From: Kineosporia rhizophila | GTDB lineage: Bacteria > Actinomycetota > Actinomycetes > Actinomycetales > Kineosporiaceae | NCBI RefSeq assembly: GCF_021277265.1 | Contig: NZ_JAJSOH010000017.1 | Coordinates: 1 to 64,000, forward strand | Direction: 5' to 3' | Length of the DNA: 64,000 bases | In this document: positions 8,867 to 16,298 of the stretch, piece by piece | Layout: each line of letters begins with the position of its first letter | How positions within the stretch are numbered: the first letter of the stretch is position 1 | Made by a program: the position numbers and the translations under genes | The notes under the pieces: model-generated | Seen by the model: only the letters and a program-made list of their open reading frames with translations | What the model was told of the DNA's origin: nothing | Database searches by the model: none

Positions 8867-9337
8867 GTGGTGAACAGGCGTGATGTTGGGTCGTGGCTCC
8901 AGGGGCCGGAGTCGGTAACGGGTGTCTCCGGGTACCCGGGGGAGCGGCTCGGGTTCCCCGAGACCGGGCGGGGGTCGCTGGCCCGGCCCGGCCGGCGCTT
9001 CTTCAGCCTGCTCATCGACTGGGTGATCTGCCTGGTCATCGCCCGGAGCTTCTTCCCCGAGCAGATGGATCCGGGTACGGCCGGGGCGCTCATCCCGCTG
9101 GGTGTGCTCTTCGTGGAGAACCTGCTGCTGGCCGGTACGACGGGCTACACGATCGGCCAGCGGGTGCTGGGCCTGCGCGTCGAGCGGGTCTCCGTGGGGG
9201 GCCCGATCGGGCTCTACCGCAGCCTGATCCGTGCCGTTCTGATGATTCTGGTCGTGCCCCCGATCACGATGGGCTGGGACGCCGATCGCCGGGGGCTGCA
9301 CGATCTGCTCTCCGGCTCCGTGGTGGTCCGCACCTGA
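8867..9337 (+). CDS. RDD-domain membrane protein
   Basis: A 156-residue small membrane protein with the RDD domain: an Arg in the first helix (PGRRFFSLLIDWVICLVIA, Asp at its end) and the GYTIGQRVLGLRV signature after the second helix, then a third hydrophobic segment (AVLMILVVPPITMGWDADRRGLHDLLSGSVVV). Function of the family is unknown; some members affect ion or osmotic homeostasis. The GTG at 8867 was chosen because a -10 box lies just before it and residues upstream read as non-coding. The gene stands in the conserved place between DUF4191/lipA and glnA, as in mycobacteria. Confidence 0.8.
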   Translation: MVNRRDVGSWLQGPESVTGVSGYPGERLGFPETGRGSLARPGRRFFSLLIDWVICLVIARSFFPEQMDPGTAGALIPLGVLFVENLLLAGTTGYTIGQRVLGLRVERVSVGGPIGLYRSLIRAVLMILVVPPITMGWDADRRGLHDLLSGSVVVRT

Positions 9338-9392
9338 TCCGCTTGCTCATGGCTTTGCGGTGAACGGTCGGCCGCTGTCGAAGCCGGGGTAC

Positions 9393-9451
9393 AAACCAAA
9401 TGGTGGACGTCCGTGGTCTCGGTGCCCACGAACGTCCACCATTTGTGGTTT
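9393..9451. terminator. Long composite hairpin between convergent RDD and DUF4191 genes
   Basis: A 13-bp perfect stem (AAATGGTGGACGT at 9398-9410 with ACGTCCACCATTT at 9432-9444) is extended outward by AAACC/GGTTT (9393-9397 and 9447-9451, 2-base bulge) and inward by CGTGG/CCACG (9412-9416 and 9426-9430) around a 9-base loop. The location suits a bidirectional terminator, but the stem is unusually long, is not GC-clamped and has no T-tract, so another role is possible. Confidence 0.55.
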
Positions 9452-9462
9452 GGCTCTTGGGG

Positions 9463-10170
9463 TCAGCGACCCTTGGTGGCGCGACGGTCGGGACGCATCC
9501 GCATCGGGTCGACACCCTTGGGGATCGGCAGGCGGGCGTTGCCCAGCGCGCGCAGACGCTTGCTCACCTCGGAGACCTCCTGCTTGGTGATCGCCGGGCG
9601 CTTGCGCATCAGGTGACGCACCAGCTTCTGCACCGGGACCTGGTCGGGCCCGTCACCGGCGTGCACCACCAGCACCGGCACGTCGGGCATCAGCCGGGCG
9701 GTGCGCTTGCGCTCGTTCTCGGCGAGCTTGGCCACCCGGGGCAGCGGACCCTCGCTGACCAGGACGACACCCGGACGGCCCACCGCGCGGAACAGCAGGT
9801 CCTGGGTGCGCGGGTCGACGGCGACCGGCTGCTCCTCGACGTTCCAGCCGCGGCGCAGACCCTTCAGGGCGTAGCCGACCACGCCCTTGCGGTCACCGAT
9901 CTGGGTGTAGGCGGCTCGCTCGGCCCGCCGGCCCATGATGATGATCGCGATCAGCAGGCCGACCATGAAGCCGAGAATGCCCACGTAGATCGGGTGATCG
10001 ACGGCCAGGCCGATACCGACGCCGGCCGCGGTGGAACCGACCAGCGCGACGACCATCCAGACGACCGCCATCGGGTCGGCCTTGCGCAGCATGCTGAACA
10101 CCGCGCGGAACTGGGCGAAGCGGCCCATCTTTTCCGGGTCGACGGGTTGTGAGGGAGTGTTGCGAGCCAT
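9463..10170 (-). CDS. DUF4191 membrane protein
   Basis: A 235-residue protein with two adjacent membrane helices near the N-terminus (PMAVVWMVVALVGSTAAGVGIGLAV and YVGILGFMVGLLIAIIIM) and a basic soluble C-terminal domain of ~140 residues facing the cytoplasm. It matches the DUF4191 family, which in actinobacteria follows lipA (Rv2219-like). Function unknown. It starts 28 bases after the lipA stop, so the two are likely one transcript. Confidence 0.85.
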   Translation of the reverse strand: MARNTPSQPVDPEKMGRFAQFRAVFSMLRKADPMAVVWMVVALVGSTAAGVGIGLAVDHPIYVGILGFMVGLLIAIIIMGRRAERAAYTQIGDRKGVVGYALKGLRRGWNVEEQPVAVDPRTQDLLFRAVGRPGVVLVSEGPLPRVAKLAENERKRTARLMPDVPVLVVHAGDGPDQVPVQKLVRHLMRKRPAITKQEVSEVSKRLRALGNARLPIPKGVDPMRMRPDRRATKGR

Positions 10171-10197
10171 GAGCGAAGGATACTTCCCAGCCGAGTC

Positions 10198-11208
10198 TCA
10201 GTGTGACGGGCGGCTCAGCAGGCTCGTGGCCTCCTGCCGCGCGCTGGTCTCCACGGCGAGGTGGGCCATGTTGGCCGGCAGTTCCTCGCCGCGCTTGGCC
10301 TTGGCCTGGGCCCAGAGCCGGCCGGCCCGGTAGGAGGAGCGCACCAGCGGACCGGACATCACGCCGGCGAAGCCGAGCTCCTCGGCCTCCTCCTTCAGCT
10401 CCACGAACTCCTCCGGCTTGACCCAGCGCTCGACCGGGTGGTGCAGCGGGGAGGGCCGCAGATACTGGGTGATGGTGATCAGGTCGCAGCCGTACTCGTT
10501 CAGGTCGGCCAGCGCCTGCGAGATCTCCTCGCGGGTCTCGCCCATACCCAGGATCAGGTTCGACTTGGTGACCTGGCCCTTGCTGCGGGCGAGGCGCAGC
10601 ACGTCGAGCGAGCGCTCGTAGTTGAAGGCCGGCCGGATGCGCCGGAAGATCCGCGGGACCGTCTCCAGGTTGTGGGCGAAGACCTGCGGCTGCGCGTCGA
10701 AGACCTGCTGCAGCAGCTCGGGGTGCCCGGAGAAGTCGGGGGTGAGGATCTCGACGCCGGTGTCGGGCGAGGCCTGGTGGATGGCCCGGATCGTCTCGGC
10801 GTAGAGCCAGGCGCCCTCGTCCTCCAGGTCGTCGCGGGCGACGCCGGTGACGGTGGCGTAGCGCAGGCCCATGGTGGCCACGCTCTCGGCGACCCGGCGG
10901 GGCTCGTCGCGGTCCAGCGGCTGCGGCTTGCCGGAGTGGATCTGGCAGAAGTCGCAGCGGCGGCTGCACTGGTCGCCGCCGATCAGGAAGGTGGCCTCAC
11001 GGTCTTCCCAGCACTCGAAGATGTTGGGACAGCCCGCCTCCTGGCAGACCGTGTGCAGGCCCTCCTTCTTCACCAGGCCGGTGAGGGAGGTGTACTCCGG
11101 GCCCATCTTCGCGGTGGTACGGATCCACGAGGGCTTCCGCTCGATCGGCGTCTCGGCGTTACGGGCCTCGACCCGCAGCAACCGCCTGCCCTCCGGTGCG
11201 ATCGTCAC
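10198..11208 (-). CDS. lipA: Lipoyl synthase
   Basis: A 336-residue radical SAM enzyme that inserts two sulfurs into the octanoyl group carried by lipoyl domains. Both iron-sulfur sites are visible: the auxiliary cluster cysteines Cys55, Cys60 and Cys66 ([13 protein letters not shown]) and the radical SAM CxxxCxxC at Cys81, Cys85 and Cys88 (CSRRCDFC). The C-terminal RSSY motif that ligates the auxiliary cluster is present in [11 protein letters not shown]. It acts with LipB (13.1-13.9 kb) on the E2 protein encoded at 19.5-21.3 kb. Separated from lipB by an arsR-CDF pair, unlike the usual adjacent lipB-lipA. Confidence 0.97.
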   Translation of the reverse strand: MTIAPEGRRLLRVEARNAETPIERKPSWIRTTAKMGPEYTSLTGLVKKEGLHTVCQEAGCPNIFECWEDREATFLIGGDQCSRRCDFCQIHSGKPQPLDRDEPRRVAESVATMGLRYATVTGVARDDLEDEGAWLYAETIRAIHQASPDTGVEILTPDFSGHPELLQQVFDAQPQVFAHNLETVPRIFRRIRPAFNYERSLDVLRLARSKGQVTKSNLILGMGETREEISQALADLNEYGCDLITITQYLRPSPLHHPVERWVKPEEFVELKEEAEELGFAGVMSGPLVRSSYRAGRLWAQAKAKRGEELPANMAHLAVETSARQEATSLLSRPSH

Positions 11209-11415
11209 CTGTGCTCCCTGTCCGCACGCTGGTCCCGGATCTCTCCGGGCCCGGGATCACGCCCGGGTCGGCAGCACCGGCGGGTTCGCCGGCCTGGTTC
11301 CGCGGCGGCGGTCGGCCGCCGTCGCCCTGCCCACTCTAAGCGTCCGGGTGGGGGTGACTCATTCCGGAAGGGGGTGGACGTGGGCGCTATCACGTGCGGC
11401 CCTTCAGTTCTTGGA

Positions 11416-12540
11416 TCAGGCGTGGGTGGGGTGCTCGTGGTCGGCGTGGCCGGCGGCCTCGAACTGGAAGGTGGAGTGCTCGACGTCGAAGTGCCCGGCC
11501 AGGCAGCCCTGGAGCTGGTCGAGCATGACGGTGAGGTGGCCGTCGAGGAAGCAGCCGTCCTCGACCACGACGTGCGCGGACAGGACGGGCAGACCGGTGG
11601 CGACGGTGGAGGCGTGCAGGTCGTGCAGGCCCACCACGTGCGGGACGGCCAGGATGTGGGTGCGCACCTCTTCCAGGTCGACGGTGCCGGGGGTGGCCTC
11701 GAGCAGGACGGTGACGGCCTGGCGCAGCAGCAGCCAGCAGCGGGGCAGGATCAGGGCGCCGATCAGGATCGAGGCCACGGCGTCGGCGCGGTGCCAGCCG
11801 GTGAGCCAGATCGTGGCGGCCGCGACCAGCACGGCGACCGAGCCGAGCGCGTCGTTGACCACCTCGAGGAAGGCGGCGCGGGTGTTCATGTTCTCGCTGT
11901 GGCCGCCGTCGCGGGTGAGGATCCAGATGCCCACGGCGTTGGCGGCCAGGCCGATGGCGCCGAACAGGATCATGCCCGGGCCGGCCACCTCGGGCGGGTC
12001 GACGAGCCGGTGCACGCCCTCGGCCAGGATGTAGAGCCCGATCGCGAGCAGGGCGGTGGCCTGGAGGGCGGCGGAGAGCACCTCGGCGCGTTTCCAGCCC
12101 CAGGTCAGGCGGGCGGTGGGCGGGCGGTCGGCGAGGATCGCGACGACCAGGCTCAGGGTGAGACCGGCCGCGTCGGTGAACATGTGACCGGCGTCGGCGA
12201 GCAGGGCGAGGCTGCCGGTGACGGCGGCGCCGACCACCTCCACCACGAGCACGGTGAGGGTGATGGCCAGCACGATCGCCAGCCTTCGGCGGGCGCCCGG
12301 GCCCTGGGGCAGGTCGTGGGAGTGGCCGTGCCCGTGGTCTTTCTGGGTGGTGCGGCGGGAGGTGAAGGGGGCGCAGGGGGCCTGCAGATCAGCGGACGAG
12401 GTGGTCTGGTCGGTCGGGTCGGCCTGGTCGCCGGGTTCGGTGGGGGCGCAGGTCGGGCGCTTGGGAGACGACTGCGGGTGCCCACCGTGGTCGTGCCCGG
12501 TGTGCTCGTGCGCGTGCCCGGTGTGGGGGCGCGTGCTCAT
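11416..12540 (-). CDS. CDF-family metal cation efflux protein
   Basis: A 374-residue cation diffusion facilitator. Residues 1-~90 are a His-rich cytoplasmic tail (several H-x-H clusters, HAHEHTGHDHGGH), with a second His cluster before the first helix (DHGHGHSHD). Six membrane helices follow and a soluble C-terminal domain ends with HADHEHPTHA. The transport-site motif in helix 2 is His-x3-Asp (GHMFTD), whereas helix 5 reads Glu-x3-Asp (FLEVVND) where Zn/Cd transporters of the CzcD type have His-x3-Asp. Proton-driven export of Zn or a related divalent metal is likely. Its start overlaps the arsR stop by 4 bases. Confidence 0.9.
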   Translation of the reverse strand: MSTRPHTGHAHEHTGHDHGGHPQSSPKRPTCAPTEPGDQADPTDQTTSSADLQAPCAPFTSRRTTQKDHGHGHSHDLPQGPGARRRLAIVLAITLTVLVVEVVGAAVTGSLALLADAGHMFTDAAGLTLSLVVAILADRPPTARLTWGWKRAEVLSAALQATALLAIGLYILAEGVHRLVDPPEVAGPGMILFGAIGLAANAVGIWILTRDGGHSENMNTRAAFLEVVNDALGSVAVLVAAATIWLTGWHRADAVASILIGALILPRCWLLLRQAVTVLLEATPGTVDLEEVRTHILAVPHVVGLHDLHASTVATGLPVLSAHVVVEDGCFLDGHLTVMLDQLQGCLAGHFDVEHSTFQFEAAGHADHEHPTHA

Positions 12541-13043
12541 GCCTGGGGCTCCCTGGTCTGGTGCGTGTCGCCGGCCGGGTGGGTGAGTTCCAGGCCGGGA
12601 CGCTGGGCGCGGCGGTGGGTGAGGGGGCGCGGGCTCTCGTGCTCGTGCGGCAGGCCGTGGTCGTGCCCGGTGTGGTGCAGCACGACCCGCTCGCCGGTGG
12701 CCTCGAGGAAGGACTCGGTGGCGTGGAACAGGTCGAGCAGTTCCGGCCGGGCGAGGGAGTACAGCGACGCGCGCCCCTGCGCTCGCGACCGCACCAGGCC
12801 GCAGTCGCGCAGGCAGGCCAGATGGCCGGAGACCGTGGACTGGGCCAGACCGAGGTGGGACATCAGATCGACCACCCGGTGCTCACCCCGGGCCAGATGG
12901 CGCAGGATCAGCAACCGGGTGGGATCGCCGAGGGTGCGGAAGAGGATGGCGGCCGCAGCCACGTTCTCCTCGCCCTCGGGTGCCGTGCTCGCCTCGGCGG
13001 TGCGCCTGCGCTCGGCATTGGTCAGCCCGGTTGGTATCGCCAC
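12537..13043 (-). CDS. ArsR/SmtB-family metal-responsive repressor
   Basis: A 168-residue winged-helix regulator. The ArsR core spans ~30-115 (LFRTLGDPTRLLILRHLARGEHRVVDL then SQSTVSGHLACL-type recognition helix; here LGLAQSTVSGHLACLRDCGLV). The C-terminus after the DNA-binding domain carries HHTGHDHGLPHEHESP, a His-rich metal-binding tail that matches the tails of the downstream transporter, so zinc-type sensing is likely. It is translationally coupled to the CDF gene. The start is GTG, six bases after a TATCAT -10 box, so the message is leaderless and probably autorepressed. Confidence 0.88.
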   Translation of the reverse strand: MAIPTGLTNAERRRTAEASTAPEGEENVAAAAILFRTLGDPTRLLILRHLARGEHRVVDLMSHLGLAQSTVSGHLACLRDCGLVRSRAQGRASLYSLARPELLDLFHATESFLEATGERVVLHHTGHDHGLPHEHESPRPLTHRRAQRPGLELTHPAGDTHQTREPQA

Positions 13044-13049
13044 ATGCCG

Positions 13050-13055
13050 ATGATA
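13050..13055 (-). promoter_or_regulatory. -10 box of arsR-CDF operon (leaderless)
   Basis: On the minus strand TATCAT is followed by six bases and then the GTG start at 13043. This separates arsR-CDF from the lipB transcript ending at 13094. Confidence 0.6.
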
Positions 13056-13093
13056 GCGAGCGGATGAGGTGACATCCAGGAGCCCTGCTGCTG

Positions 13094-13852
13094 CTAGTTG
13101 GTGCGGCTGAGTTCGCGCGCCAGGTCCTGGATCGCGCCGCTGACCGTTTCGATCGGCCGGGGCTGCGCCGTTGCCACTTGCTTCGGCGCCGGACGCCGGC
13201 GCTTGTGATGGTGGCCGGGCAGGTCGTACTCCGGCAGGGCGGCCTCGACCAGCGGCAGGATCTCCTGGACGGACACGGTGCGCCCGGCTTCGGCGCTGAG
13301 GGTGGTGACCCCGGCGTCGGCGATCCCGCAGGGGATGATCTGGCCGAACGCGCCGAGGTCGGAGTCGCAGGTCAGGGAGAAGCCGTGCATGGTGATGCCC
13401 TGCGCCACCCGGATCCCGATGGCCGCGACCTTGCGCTCGGGCCGCCCACCGCCCGCCGGGATCCAGACCCCGCTACGGCCGTCCACCCGGGTGCCCTCGA
13501 TGCCGATCTGCGCACACACGTCGATCAGCATCTGCTCCAGCCGGCGGACGTAGGCGACCACGTCGACCGGCTTGGCCAGCAGCACGATCGGGTAGCCGAC
13601 CAGCTGCCCGGGCCCGTGCCAGGTGATCTTGCCGCCACGGTCCACGTCGACCACCGGCGTGCCGTCCACCGGCCGCTCCTGCGGTTCGGTGCGCTTGCCG
13701 GCCGTGTAGACGGGCTGGTGCTCCAGCAGGAGCACGGTGTCCGGAGCGCCCGCCACCACCTCGGCGTGGACCTCCCGCTGGCGTGCCCAGCCGGCCGTGT
13801 ACTCGACGGCGTCGGCGCCGAATCCCAGATGCTCGATCCGCAGCGAACCCAT
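13094..13852 (-). CDS. lipB: Octanoyl-ACP:protein N-octanoyltransferase
   Basis: A 252-residue LipB. It carries the [17 protein letters not shown] signature (residues ~72-88), the catalytic lysine in [10 protein letters not shown] and the catalytic cysteine in IIPCGIAD. The enzyme moves octanoate from acyl carrier protein to the lipoyl lysine of E2 and H proteins, the first step of lipoate synthesis. The last ~45 residues (basic [11 protein letters not shown] and onward) extend past the catalytic domain. It is followed by arsR after 50 bases. Confidence 0.95.
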   Translation of the reverse strand: MGSLRIEHLGFGADAVEYTAGWARQREVHAEVVAGAPDTVLLLEHQPVYTAGKRTEPQERPVDGTPVVDVDRGGKITWHGPGQLVGYPIVLLAKPVDVVAYVRRLEQMLIDVCAQIGIEGTRVDGRSGVWIPAGGGRPERKVAAIGIRVAQGITMHGFSLTCDSDLGAFGQIIPCGIADAGVTTLSAEAGRTVSVQEILPLVEAALPEYDLPGHHHKRRRPAPKQVATAQPRPIETVSGAIQDLARELSRTN

Positions 13853-13969
13853 GCCTGGGAGCGTACGCCGGATGCGGGTGGGCAGCGGGCGCGTGGCCTG
13901 TGAGCGCGGGCACCCGCAGGTGCGGTCTGCGGTCCCACACGTGTCGGGGAGGAGACGGAGAACACCCTC

Positions 13970-13975
13970 TAGGCT
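13970..13975 (+). promoter_or_regulatory. -10 box of the NTF2-like gene
   Basis: TAGGCT ends eight bases before the ATG at 13984 and no ribosome site is present, so transcription probably starts at the codon. Confidence 0.5.
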
Positions 13976-13983
13976 TGTTGACC

Positions 13984-14334
13984 ATGGACGCGCGCAAGGC
14001 GCTGCTGATCGACGCGTACCGCCGGTTCAACGGCCGGGACGTCGATGGGCTGCTGTCGATGATGACGGACGACGTGGAGTGGCCCGACGTGCCGAACCAG
14101 TCCGTGCTGAGGAGCAAGGACGAGATCCGGGAGTACTGGTTCGGCCAGTTCGCCATCACCGACCCGCAGGTGGTGCCCACGGACTTCGAGCCCGGCAGCG
14201 ACGAGGACGAGATCGTGGCCGTGGTCGAGCAGGAGGTGCGTGGCCTGGGCGGTGAGGTGCTGGTGGACCGGCGCGAGGTCCGGCACCGCTACTCGTTCAG
14301 GGACGGCCTGGTCCGCCGGATGGTGGTGGAGTAG
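13984..14334 (+). CDS. SnoaL/NTF2-like small protein
   Basis: A 116-residue single-domain protein with the cone-shaped NTF2-like pattern: an N-terminal helix ([26 protein letters not shown]) followed by DDVEWPDV and alternating beta strands ending in [14 protein letters not shown]. Family members bind small ligands or act as isomerases or hydrolases; substrate unknown. The ATG is placed just after a TAGGCT -10 box. It is divergent from lipB (131 bases apart) and is not obviously linked to it. Confidence 0.75.
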   Translation: MDARKALLIDAYRRFNGRDVDGLLSMMTDDVEWPDVPNQSVLRSKDEIREYWFGQFAITDPQVVPTDFEPGSDEDEIVAVVEQEVRGLGGEVLVDRREVRHRYSFRDGLVRRMVVE

Positions 14335-14828
14335 CTCAGGCTTCCTGGCCTTGGGGCAGGGGATGGGGCGCACGGTGGGGGTACGGGCTGGCGGTCGCTG
14401 CCCAGCTCACGGGTGAGACCCCGAGGCCGAGCTAGACGAGTGGGACGCGTTGGCCGCCCGGTTGGTCGCGCTGCCCACGGCCCGAAGGTGAGCGGCGAGA
14501 CCGGAGTCAGAGCCGGGCCGACGTCAGAAACGAGGTCCCAGACCATCGCCTCGACGCCGGCGGCATTTCCGTGCCTCGTCGGCTGAGTTGGGGCCGGGCT
14601 GGAGTCGGAGCCAGGCCGACGTTGTGCTGGTCGGCTCTCGCTCCCGTCTCTTGCCGGGACCTCGGTCAACGTCACGCTCGCGGGCAGCGTCGCAGTTCGG
14701 CCCGGCCGAGGGCGCAGCTGTCGTCTCGTGCCTGGCCAAGGCGCAACTGCTGTCTCGCGCCCGACCGGGGCAGGGGCGCTACCTGACGGCTTCTGATCGC
14801 AACCTGTTGTCCAGCCTGCGGCCGACTC
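14335..14828. other. Intergenic region without recognised gene
   Basis: About 490 bases between convergent genes. It is GC-rich with loosely repeated GCCGGGC and GTCGG words, and no open frame here has a family match or a sensible start. No clear terminator was seen. Confidence 0.4.
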
Positions 14829-16145
14829 CTACCGTGCCGAGATGGGTTCCCGGGGCACGGCGGGCAGACCCAGTTCGGCCAGGACAGCGTCGGCGGTGCG
14901 GCGGCCGGAGACGAGGGCGCCCTGGGTGGAGGCGGTGTCCCGGTGGTCGCCGGCGACGAACATGCCCTCGCCCAGCGACACCGGCTTGCGGATCTCGAGC
15001 GGGGCGGGCATGGCGGTGAGGGCGTCGGGGATGGCGTCGCGTCGGACCAGTTCGAACCAGTGCGTGGGCTGCTCGTAGATCAGGGCGAGCTGGGCCGTGA
15101 CGGCACGCTCGGTGGCCAGGTCGGGGCTGCCGCCCAGCACGGTGGTGGCGATCAGGGCTCGCTCGTCCGGGCTGTAACTGGGGGCCCGGTTGCTGATCAC
15201 GACGGTGTTGATCACCGGCCCCCGCCGGTCTCCGTCCACGTGGAGAGCACCTGAGCGGGTAGGAGGCTCGGGGCTCGCGTGCCAGTAGGTGGTCAGCCCC
15301 CGGGTCTGCACCGGAGGCAGCCCGAGCAGGGCAGAGGCGCCCTTGGGGTCGGTGGCCACCACCACCGCGCGGGCCTGGATCTCGCCGGCATCGGAACGCA
15401 CGCGGCCCGGCTCGGCCGACTCCACCCGCACGCCGTAGTGGATGCCCGGCAAGCTGGCGGCCAGCTGCTCGGGAACGGCCCGCATCCCCCGCCACGGCAC
15501 CGAAGGCGTACCCCGCACGAAGGAACGAACCAGGAACTGCACGAACTGGTGAGAACTGACGCCCTCGTCTTCTCCGAGAACCCCGGCCAGGAACGGCTCG
15601 ATCACGCGCTGCCTGAGGGCGCCGTCGACCCCGCGCCGGGTGAGCGCCTCACCCCAGGGCAGATCTGACTCGGACAGAATGCCTTCCGGCTTCTCCCGGG
15701 CTGCGTGCAGCGCCCACCGGGCGAAAGCGGCCTGTTCGCGCCATGATCCGCTGGCCTCCCGCAGCAGGCTGCGGGCGGTGAGCGGCAGCAGGCCGGGAGA
15801 CCGGCGCGGATCGGCAAGGACCTGACGGCCCTGGGCGCCCGCTACAACGACGGCGGCCGGGAAGGGCTGCAGCCGCAGCGCGCCCACGTCGAGCACCCGC
15901 CGGACCTCCGGGTAGGCCGGATTGAGCAACTGGAACCCGCGGTCGCAGACGAAACCGCCCACCGTGTCGCTGCGCACCCGCCCGCCCGGAGCATCCGCAG
16001 CCTCGAGAACCACCACGTCGATGCCGCGCCGGGCGAGCTGCCGGGCGCAGGCGAGACCGGCCAGGCCCGCGCCCACCACGACGACGTCGGCCGCCCGGGG
16101 GAGCTCACGGGGAGCCGTGCTCTGGGGTGGGCCCTGCTCGGTCAC
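14829..16145 (-). CDS. FAD-dependent amine-oxidase/desaturase-like oxidoreductase
   Basis: A 438-residue flavoprotein. It opens with the dinucleotide-binding motif VVVVGAGLAGLACARQLARRG, then an acidic end-of-strand residue (VLEAADAPGGRVRSD), and closes with the second FAD motif (GMFVAGDHRDTASTQGALVSGRRTAD). This is the pattern of the protoporphyrinogen oxidase / phytoene desaturase / monoamine oxidase superfamily. Substrate unknown. An open frame continues upstream to 16565 but would overlap the divergent kinase gene; I chose the GTG at 16145, which has GGAGG five bases upstream and is just before the domain. Confidence 0.85.
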   Translation of the reverse strand: MTEQGPPQSTAPRELPRAADVVVVGAGLAGLACARQLARRGIDVVVLEAADAPGGRVRSDTVGGFVCDRGFQLLNPAYPEVRRVLDVGALRLQPFPAAVVVAGAQGRQVLADPRRSPGLLPLTARSLLREASGSWREQAAFARWALHAAREKPEGILSESDLPWGEALTRRGVDGALRQRVIEPFLAGVLGEDEGVSSHQFVQFLVRSFVRGTPSVPWRGMRAVPEQLAASLPGIHYGVRVESAEPGRVRSDAGEIQARAVVVATDPKGASALLGLPPVQTRGLTTYWHASPEPPTRSGALHVDGDRRGPVINTVVISNRAPSYSPDERALIATTVLGGSPDLATERAVTAQLALIYEQPTHWFELVRRDAIPDALTAMPAPLEIRKPVSLGEGMFVAGDHRDTASTQGALVSGRRTADAVLAELGLPAVPREPISAR

Positions 16146-16298
16146 GGCTGCCTCCGGTGCGGTCGAACTCTGACGCCCTTCCGTTCGAAAGCATGTCAGG
16201 TTCGGCGGGTGAGGCAAGAGCGACGACCCGGATCTGTGGACAACCCGGCCTGTGGATAACCAGAACGGCTTGTCGGTACTTCGCGGCACAGTTGGGAC

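Noticed and set aside
10261-13053. A 930-codon open frame on the plus strand opposite lipA, CDF and arsR
   Set aside because: It is the antisense mirror of well-supported genes; in GC-rich DNA the complementary frame stays open by codon bias.
13044-13093. A SmtB/ArsR-type 12-2-12 operator before arsR
   Set aside because: Only very short complementary words were found, not the expected imperfect palindrome.
14335-14828. A small gene in the gap between NTF2-like and FAD genes
   Set aside because: Several open frames exist on both strands but none has a good start, ribosome site or recognisable domain.
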